From: Candidatus Woesearchaeota archaeon
Lineage (GTDB): Archaea; Nanobdellota; Nanobdellia; Woesearchaeales; WJKV01
NCBI GenBank assembly: GCA_019323355.1
Contig: JAHWHI010000107.1
Location: 1-8,279, forward strand
Reading direction: 5' to 3'
Length of the DNA: 8,279 bases
In this document: piece after piece, positions 6,201-8,279 of the stretch
Position numbering within the stretch: the stretch's first letter is position 1
How the letters are laid out: each line of letters begins with the position of its first letter
Notes under the pieces: generated by a model
The model's input: only the letters and a program-made list of their open reading frames with translations
What the model was told of the DNA's origin: nothing
Database searches by the model: none
Program-made: the position numbers and the translations under genes

Positions 6201-7870
6201 ATCTTTTCAAAGCAGACTATTTTTTAGCGACTGAGATGATCGAGGGAAGCGGTCCTGGCGGTGCTGCGATGACCTTGCAGGATTATCTGCAAACAGGCGG
6301 TACGATCAGCAGGGCGGAATGGCTTGAGATTGCTGAGTTTGTGACAGACGAATTGCATGCAAGGAAAATCTCGCACAATGATATCCACATAGGAAATATT
6401 TTAATAAATGAGGAAACAAGAGAATTCTATCTTGCTGACTTTGGAACTGCTGAAAGAAAAACTACAAGCTTTCATATTGATCTTATTAAAATAAATGATC
6501 TTGCTTATATTATTGACAGATATAATGCTTGGACTAGGCCTTCATTCAAAGAGATGGCGGCTTTGTTTATGTATAATGTTTATTCAATCGGCCAGAGCGT
6601 ATTCAGAACAGTTGACCGTGTAAAGAGCTGGTTCAGGATATCTCCGAGAGTAAAAGAAGAACCTGTTGCATTCAGAGAAGAAGTTGTAGAGCCTAGTCTT
6701 GAAGTCTTGATTGCAGATCTACATATCCCTGACAAAAGAGATGCTGCTATAACTGCTTTAGGAAGAATGGGTCTAGAAGCTAAAGAAGCAATTCCTATGC
6801 TTAATATATTGTATAGAGATGCCAATCTAAAAACTGCTGGCGAAGCTGCGCGAGATATCCAGGATGCTGTTGTCAAAGAAGGCAGCTCTCTTGAAAATCT
6901 TGTTGTCAGCGAAAGAACTTCTATAAAAGGTGCGCAGTCAAATACTTACTATGGAGTGTATGGCGGGAAAGGAGTAGTAATCAAAGTGCCAAAATCAGAA
7001 ATGGAGATACAAGATCTAATTAATTATGACTTAACTAAGGGATTGCTTAAACTTGCAGAAATGTATAGAGATAATGGATGGTATAAAGAAGCATTAGTTA
7101 TGCAGGATATTGATGAAGCAAATATCCCGGGCATTCCTAAATTAATTGCAATGGATGAAGAGAACAACTTTATTGTAGTAGAAAGAAAACCGGGAATACC
7201 GTTATCAAACGCACTGATCGAACATCATATCCCATTAGAAGTTTGGAGAGAATTCAAAGACAGAACAATCCAGGAGATGCACAGAAAAGGTTTTGCCCAC
7301 AATGATCTACACATGGGAAACATTCTTTATGATCCTGAAACACAGCAGTTCAGCCTTATTGATCTGGGAAGAGCTGTCAATCAGAAAAAAGATCCACTCA
7401 ATATATTTGGCGGCGCTGTTTTGAATGATGACAAACATATTCAAGAGATAGAACTTGTACTAATTATGCAGGATGAGATACAAGCAAAAGCAAAAGAACT
7501 GACAGAAACTTTTGATGTATTTTTTCCTTCTGATGCATGGCGTGTCGCACGACTGATTGTAGAGTATGAATATGCAAAATCCTTGCCCGAAAATGAAATG
7601 AAAGGGTTTTTAGAAAAAATCATCTTTAGCAGGTACAAACCATCTATTTATAGTGCTGATTTGATTGGATATTATGATGGTTTAGTAACAGAGATAAGAA
7701 CTATAATTAACCCTCCCACAGAGTCCATAGATGTTATGATTGTCGGGAACCAGAAAATTATTCCAATATCTGGAGATGCTGTAAGGAATATAGAAGCAGG
7801 CTCTGGCGGAAGCGAACTCTTGAAGACTTTGCTGGAGGAAGAAAGGGAACAATTAGAAATGGAGGGATAA
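2..7870 (+). CDS. Giant multidomain GNAT/HEAT/membrane/dual-kinase protein, 5' partial
   Basis: A single frame stays open from the left edge to the TAA at 7868-7870, at least 2,618 codons counted from the ATG at 14. Seen domains, in order: a degenerate GNAT C-terminal half, HEAT-like helices, a duplicated helical unit, a GNAT-like fold, a nucleotidyltransferase-like motif, an intact GNAT domain, one membrane helix, a helical domain, kinase 1, a short HEAT segment and kinase 2. I treat the ATG at 14 as internal. The frame is open before it, and the codons just upstream (reading K-G-N-T) continue an alignment with the second GNAT domain, where beta-strand 4 starts at the same place. Acidic, proline-containing linkers rich in K-E-P and E-E-P separate the later domains. 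No frameshift is seen. From family knowledge, GNAT domains transfer acyl groups from CoA and the kinase folds transfer phosphate from ATP. The substrates are unknown. I infer a membrane-anchored scaffold with several modifying activities. I do not recognise a named gene. Confidence 0.9.
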   Translation, partial: KGNTMYIDTLAVLPEFSDKKFDQMLLLSFLLKAKQKGKEKVKLHTQEIKKMKDIGGKVLWYEHGFLGLDYPYMEPYAYIEFDIDETIEILEAQVQLARKLRKEVETERYVAGLLDDLSNPFIVDIHQVYEETLEKIEELRLLGPEAKATVPKLKKIIQSGVEYDLDKDYKRKNIVFEALRALTYISPEEALQFTYDEIRTNSANADKYAGDPRYINAAYINNFWRYQKLLDSQISLIKTTKLYSKEMIPIFIAIERGPYEESLFPRNEEMKKLAAMLIYLSMGDEAIPSLMKYFDPDDPKVHPRISEDEALILIEQIEFGPNKEAAVPRILELLDENRKVGKQNALLLEIVKSFPEKYREQAYPIMIDIINDPDARPRVVENTIQVFFDMDEEKAIPVLIDILIKRDLRIYTIKRDPRIYKKIIKTLEKISTKNTRQLARDRAIVRPLVPELMNSIAETSDTERGNSIVHMLGKIFGDEVLSIFEEGLKGISEDTDFSSSENVLYGYQYAIANVLGSEFSQTKRLSSLEKQLDAIFAEREGIDLEAEVPLSLDQLEDYLKEDIEEAKEKEPDTRANVEAAVSLLKKIAMHDLSQEGKIQPLQHKVARVAALSLHQIQGEEAKPFLIEMFEIARKKDAQQMILTLTTILRDYADDPEVLELFSDYLAKKIRYEAVREIKIAMMDTLHDKYGKDAVPYLLYLMYDENPIIVEHAFDLLSRSKTEIKPYVREIIERYFEITQDDKFSENPNFGRIITNTAKRSLYFAVGENGNDLFSVLDDIDDELERSVILDYAEYVDYNFNAARLGYYAGVLKEHTVDLVNLPVAKRKQEIIRIINEADKEYLEFQRAVLYNEPVANYPAYLYLLRSLDKEEFEEDWRDLRKAYMFAGIDFKDLGFTEAVALASEKITTFDFKESVKSFEFKTDEVQKSIPSQLNINLRNEFQVILLNKADVDARDISSKLKGIEKFIDSAIAEENWDSIEKEFGVELSPGMRTPERRETIKNLIRNKKAEEFTPELEARIDQMITNGEWDALEQEYDIAISPGIRAKDKAENIKKLVRRKFELTKKEEYAILYKVLERFGMEEIEDFVNDHMSNKRKTIFLTKLVEEGDIFLEDELTTLGLGEFFQKLKRDTNLWKLIMEVKNEFKSSEQVKTTKTIELVFKKKNLLDLWQGKFSGTCFGDYPYDMAVEDILVVKIIADGELRGSLLFYKQDNMLILIGFDPSQSLVATLDRGQRSNLMHEIMTKVYDFVEENNFDFLISTQAGGLSNRGMFEEMILYHYATKDAVKVNPRTFQPQYQYTVTAPYIAEARTPPPKTFEELRKIYSGEREFRVIVFGSYENDVIPAPTDADIAAAIGISKEEYENLHEFRKRELVNKYLSQISDTSSYLHDTDTLLPPTTFNEQIKYYFPDLSYGEYAKMSIWQLGELNRRLRDIKEPAKAKEPVIGIREADWATDADKIMLIEEETFLPDAQQTEDDLEETFSFEGAVAYIIEVDGEPAGYMLGSAMENYEGLEDIEDDPDFGRRNSLYMESTAIRPLFQRMGLGTKIRIEFLKKALEKGYTKGKSHANVNSGMRDWTLKLGGRTLVEHEDWLGEPHDYMEFDIKTMLDKLQQPKEPIREEPLVIIEEPVEESIVKKAVSIEEGIFGRDSRVRGFISTRSAITAAVTFAVASIVFGMVLIFTERRGAYVPIPQEVSTIRQPGLIEEVPAERGIKTPGLETEKEQKEEAEPSTKLGPKPQNPLGEFGVSDEEFELLQKKIQAFIANYQIGDFNTNFMPFRYKEIYSEFDPEYTRTHASDKMEEYAFSQIIPVIFQKELNSISDKNLNDQMETCARLYLHVVHTRYKFTEDLNAKRMMDELIRNEVRIRLPQWLDTYRTVMLLGTDEEYKALGFEAPRVMGGNIKMHLSNLYLNGLMPKEEYEEAKETVLTTITEYVKTREESAIKKSVSIEESLEDIVEQLTPENMYFVQGMQANTYLVPFDGQRLFIKKHKTDYWTDPERKNLPVHIAEKLSREALVREALVLSELKGLKMVPQFVSLFVRKDGVVEQVDDIESLLNAMEISEAGDDLFKADYFLATEMIEGSGPGGAAMTLQDYLQTGGTISRAEWLEIAEFVTDELHARKISHNDIHIGNILINEETREFYLADFGTAERKTTSFHIDLIKINDLAYIIDRYNAWTRPSFKEMAALFMYNVYSIGQSVFRTVDRVKSWFRISPRVKEEPVAFREEVVEPSLEVLIADLHIPDKRDAAITALGRMGLEAKEAIPMLNILYRDANLKTAGEAARDIQDAVVKEGSSLENLVVSERTSIKGAQSNTYYGVYGGKGVVIKVPKSEMEIQDLINYDLTKGLLKLAEMYRDNGWYKEALVMQDIDEANIPGIPKLIAMDEENNFIVVERKPGIPLSNALIEHHIPLEVWREFKDRTIQEMHRKGFAHNDLHMGNILYDPETQQFSLIDLGRAVNQKKDPLNIFGGAVLNDDKHIQEIELVLIMQDEIQAKAKELTETFDVFFPSDAWRVARLIVEYEYAKSLPENEMKGFLEKIIFSRYKPSIYSADLIGYYDGLVTEIRTIINPPTESIDVMIVGNQKIIPISGDAVRNIEAGSGGSELLKTLLEEEREQLEMEG
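359..2248 (+). other. HEAT-like alpha-helical repeat array (domain)
   Basis: About residues 116-745 are helix pairs with the HEAT-type turn of small residues followed by '[AV][IV]P.L'. Clear cases are G139-P-E-A-x-x-x-V-P147, G279-D-E-A-I-P284, P317-x-x-E-A-A-V-P324, an E-K-A-I-P turn near residue 390, a G-E-E-A-K-P turn near 615, and a G-K-D-A-V-P turn near 687. Spacing between units is irregular, and the middle part (about 430-600) is more diverged. From family knowledge, HEAT arrays form curved solenoids that bind proteins or nucleic acid. Here the likely role is scaffolding for the enzyme domains further along. No catalytic motif was seen in this part. Confidence 0.7.
1211..1264 (+). repeat. 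Tandem duplication of 9 codons inside the HEAT array
   Basis: Two 27-nt units lie head to tail, 1211-1237 and 1238-1264, with 22 of 27 bases the same by eye. They encode I-K-R-D-L-R-I-Y-T and I-K-R-D-P-R-I-Y-K (residues 400-408 and 409-417). The unit is a whole number of codons, so the frame is kept. The low divergence suggests a fairly recent slippage or duplication event in a loop between helices. Confidence 0.85.
2900..3181 (+). repeat. Duplicated 41-residue helical unit (two copies, 159-nt period)
   Basis: Copy 1 is nt 2900-3022 (residues 963-1003) and copy 2 is nt 3059-3181 (residues 1016-1056), separated by a 12-residue spacer. Shared positions include I-D-x-x-I, W-D-x-[IL]-E-x-E-[FY], S-P-G-x-R, and E-x-I-K-x-L-x-R-x-K, giving 17 identical residues of 41 by eye. 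Each copy looks like two helices joined by an S-P-G turn. I do not recognise the family. It may be a small protein-binding module lying between the helical scaffold and the first alpha/beta domain. Confidence 0.8.
3461..3913 (+). other. GNAT-like alpha/beta domain with an S-G-T-C motif (domain)
   Basis: Residues about 1150-1300 alternate strands and helices in GNAT order. There is a strand pair around 'GELRGSLLFY' and 'MLILIGFDPS', a long helix after G-Q-R-S-N-L-M, a strand 'FDFLIST', and a final N-R-G-M-F-E-E segment. The front part has L-L-D-L-W-Q-G-K-F-S-G-T-C1174-F-G, whose cysteine could be functional. The usual Q/R-x-x-G-x-G acetyl-CoA loop is not present: G-Q-R-S-N-L sits where it would be. 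The GNAT assignment is by fold pattern only and is weak. Confidence 0.4.
3941..4303 (+). other. Segment with a nucleotidyltransferase-like motif (domain, tentative)
   Basis: Residues about 1310-1430 contain F1331-G-S1333 followed by nine residues and then T1343-D-A-D1346-I. That is the hG[GS]-x(9-13)-Dh[DE]h pattern used by DNA polymerase beta-type nucleotidyltransferases to bind metal and NTP, and it sits after a strand-like R-V-I-V as expected. A third carboxylate, needed for catalysis, is not obvious. The rest is helical, with S-K-E-E-Y and a charged E-F-R-K-R-E helix. The short motif match could be chance. Confidence 0.35.
4328..4813 (+). other. GNAT N-acetyltransferase domain, intact-looking (domain)
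   Basis: Residues 1439-1600 form a full-length GNAT fold. It starts with strand 'GIREADW', then D-x-x-x-I-M-x-I-E-E-E-x-F in the first helix, strand 'VAYIIEVDGEPAGYMLG', strand 4 'LYMESTAIRP', and the acetyl-CoA loop Q1536-R-M-G1539-L-G1541-T. The helix 'IEFLKKALEKG', a strand with N-V-N-S-G, and a terminal L-G-G-R...Y-M-E-F-D-I complete it. The loop agrees with the Q/R-x-x-G-x-G/A consensus, so it probably binds acetyl- or another acyl-CoA. The acceptor, protein or small molecule, cannot be read from the sequence. Confidence 0.85.
4979..5044 (+). other. Single transmembrane helix (segment)
   Basis: Residues 1656-1677, from S-A-I-T-A-A-V to G-M-V-L-I-F, form an uncharged run of 22 residues. 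It is flanked by an arginine-rich stretch on the N side (R-D-S-R-V-R-G...S-T-R) and T-E-R-R on the C side. By the positive-inside rule the N side, holding the GNAT domains, would be cytoplasmic and the C side, holding the kinases, would be outside. The charge difference is small, so the orientation is uncertain. Confidence 0.75.
5219..5809 (+). other. Unassigned helical domain after the membrane helix
   Basis: Residues about 1736-1932 follow a charged, proline-containing linker (E-K-E-Q-K-E-E-A-E-P). The segment is mainly helix-forming, with aromatic and charged residues such as N-F-M-P-F-R-Y-K-E-I-Y and L-P-Q-W-L-D-T-Y-R. It contains a single cysteine, in M-E-T-C-A-R. I recognise no family and no catalytic motif. 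Its place between the membrane helix and kinase 1 suggests a spacer, sensor or substrate-binding role, but this is only inference. Confidence 0.45.
5858..6535 (+). other. Protein kinase-like domain 1 (RIO/Bud32/APH-type) (domain)
   Basis: Residues 1949-2174. A glycine-loop region G1966-M-Q-A-N-T-Y leads to the ATP-binding lysine in F-I-K1984. A helix with R-E-A-L-V-L-S-E-L (E2015 the likely partner of the lysine) follows. The hinge region reads F-L-A-T-E-M-I-E-G, the catalytic loop H2121-N-D2123-I-H-I-G-N2128-I-L, and the metal site D2142-F-G. The H-N-D and G-N-I-L pattern is typical of small atypical kinases (RIO, Bud32, aminoglycoside phosphotransferase or Kdo/WaaP types) rather than classic eukaryotic ones. 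All core residues are present, so activity is plausible. Substrate unknown. Confidence 0.85.
6692..6883 (+). other. Short HEAT-like segment between the two kinases (domain)
   Basis: Residues 2227-2290 read as about one and a half HEAT units: 'PSLEVLIADL', then R-D-A-A-I-T-A-L-G-R-M-G-x-E-A-K-E-A-I-P-x-L, and a further helix A-G-E-A-A-R-D-I. The A-L-G-x-x-G-x-E-A-x-x-A-[IV]-P-x-L core is the textbook HEAT pattern, clearer than in the N-terminal array. It probably acts as a rigid spacer or a docking surface between the kinases. Confidence 0.75.
6890..7708 (+). other. Protein kinase-like domain 2 (RIO/Bud32/APH-type) (domain)
   Basis: Residues 2293-about 2565. The same layout as kinase 1 is seen: glycine loop G2306-A-Q-S-N-T-Y at the same distance from the lysine V-V-I-K2324, hinge F-I-V-V-E-R-K-P-G, catalytic loop H2429-N-D2431-L-H-M-G-N2436-I-L, and metal site D2450-L-G in place of DFG. 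Both domains open with L-E-[DN]-[IL]-V. A longer helical C-lobe follows. The shared G-x-Q-x-N-T-Y and H-N-D signatures indicate that the two kinases arose by duplication. The last 50 or so residues of the protein, with a G-S-G-G stretch, are unassigned. Confidence 0.85.
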
Positions 7871-7883
7871 ATGTAATTCCAAA

Positions 7884-7907
7884 GTGGATACATAGTTTTT
7901 TATCCAC
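7884..7907 (+). terminator. 7-bp inverted repeat around a T-tract, possible terminator or operator
   Basis: GTGGATA at 7884-7890 and TATCCAC at 7901-7907 are perfect reverse complements, with a 10-nt loop ending in five Ts that run on into the right arm. The site starts 13 nt after the stop of the large gene. From general knowledge, archaeal termination relies mainly on T-runs, so the T-tract could end the upstream transcript. The T-run is inside the hairpin rather than after it, so this is not a standard bacterial intrinsic terminator. A regulator-binding palindrome for the next gene is equally possible. Confidence 0.4.
7895..7904 (+). promoter_or_regulatory. Weak TATA-box-like sequence ahead of the second gene
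   Basis: GTTTTTTATC is centred about 29 nt upstream of the ATG at 7929, close to where an archaeal TATA box sits for a leaderless gene. No Shine-Dalgarno sequence precedes that ATG, which fits leaderless translation. It overlaps the inverted repeat, and T-rich sequence is common here, so the call is weak. Confidence 0.2.
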
Positions 7908-7928
7908 GTAAACACTTTATGATTCAAA

Positions 7929-8279
7929 ATGGCAAAAAACAAACCCCGAGCACTTACTTTGCCTAGATTCAATCTTAGGATACCCCCTAAATGGCAAAAA
8001 CCATTGATGATCATATTAGCTTGTATCCTGATCATCGTCTTTCTGGTTTATTTAATGCCAGAATCAGGCACAACAGACTGTCAGACTGACAGGGCATGCT
8101 TTCTTCAGAAAGCTATGAGATGCGAGCCTGCGAAGTTTGAAAATATGGTCGGGACAACACAATTAAGTTATCATGTCAGCAAGGATTGTGTACTTACAAA
8201 GACAATAACTAAACTTGGAGAAAAAGAGCCTAATGAAGTGAAATCCTTATTTTTAGGGCTTAGTATGAAATGCGAATAT
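7929..8279 (+). CDS. Membrane-anchored cysteine-rich protein, 3' partial
   Basis: The frame from the ATG at 7929 is open for 117 codons to the right edge, with no stop. Residues 1-25 are basic and proline-containing (K-N-K-P-R, P-P-K-W-Q-K-P). Residues 26-43 form a hydrophobic helix rich in Leu and Ile, ending in Y-L-M-P. The rest is probably outside the cell and has Cys51, Cys57, Cys65, Cys87 and Cys115 in D-C-x5-C-F-x6-R-C, D-C-V and S-M-K-C-E-Y. The arginine and lysine before the helix favour N-in, C-out. I recall this cysteine layout from uncharacterised membrane-anchored proteins of DPANN archaea, and the cysteines may pair as disulfides. An in-frame Met at codon 27 lies inside the helix and is a poor alternative start. 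Function is unknown. The 58-nt gap and same strand allow but do not prove co-transcription with the large gene. Confidence 0.7.
   Translation, partial: MAKNKPRALTLPRFNLRIPPKWQKPLMIILACILIIVFLVYLMPESGTTDCQTDRACFLQKAMRCEPAKFENMVGTTQLSYHVSKDCVLTKTITKLGEKEPNEVKSLFLGLSMKCEY

Noticed and set aside
7919..7966. ATG at 7919 as the start of the second gene
   Set aside because: It is in a different frame and reaches a TAG after 15 codons. The ATG at 7929 opens the long frame.
8010..8030. Lipobox-like L-A-C at codons 30-32 of the second gene
   Set aside because: The cysteine is in the middle of the hydrophobic helix, with more than ten hydrophobic residues after it, so it does not look like a lipoprotein cleavage site.
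7672..8035. Reverse-strand open frames over the end of the large gene and the start of the second gene
   Set aside because: One is antisense to the conserved kinase C-lobe, and the other to the basic N-terminus and membrane helix of the second gene. The forward readings are much more protein-like.
1..8279. RNA genes, CRISPR arrays, insertion sequences
   Set aside because: No tRNA-like cloverleaf, regularly spaced repeats, terminal inverted repeats or transposase motifs were seen. Almost the whole window is coding.

Overview
The window is A+T-rich and carries one very large forward-strand gene (nt 2-7870), a 58-nt intergenic gap, and the first 117 codons of a second forward gene that runs off the right edge. 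The best hint about the organism is the second gene. It encodes a short basic N-terminus, one membrane helix, and a small outside domain with five spaced cysteines ending in an 'LGLSMKC' block. From memory, this is a common protein style in DPANN archaea such as Woesearchaeota and Pacearchaeota. No rRNA, tRNA or marker gene is present, so this is a moderate-confidence guess. Giant-ORF bacteria such as Omnitrophota remain an alternative source for the large gene.

The large gene is a mosaic of at least 2,618 residues, numbered here from the Met codon at nt 14. In order it holds: the C-terminal half of a GNAT acetyltransferase-like domain with a ruined acetyl-CoA loop (residues 1-80); a long HEAT-type helical array (about 116-745); unassigned helical sequence; a duplicated 41-residue helical unit (963-1056); a GNAT-like alpha/beta domain (about 1150-1300); a segment with a nucleotidyltransferase-like GS-x9-TDAD motif (about 1310-1430); an intact-looking GNAT domain (1439-1600); an acidic/proline linker and a single membrane helix (1656-1677); an unassigned helical domain (about 1736-1932); a first RIO/Bud32/aminoglycoside-phosphotransferase-like kinase (1949-2174); a two-helix-pair HEAT segment (2227-2290); and a second kinase of the same type (2293-about 2565). 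The reading frame is open to the left edge and the first domain starts mid-fold, so the true start lies upstream.

Both kinases keep the ATP-binding lysine, catalytic Asp, Mg-binding Asn and DFG/DLG Asp. The second GNAT keeps its acetyl-CoA loop. The protein therefore looks like a scaffold carrying several group-transfer enzymes, with a membrane helix separating the acetyltransferase half from the kinase half. Its substrate is unknown. The combination of GNAT, HEAT, a possible nucleotidyltransferase, a membrane helix and two kinases in one chain is the main candidate for an undescribed system here. The gap holds a 7-bp inverted repeat around a T-tract, suited to an archaeal terminator or to a control site for the second gene.
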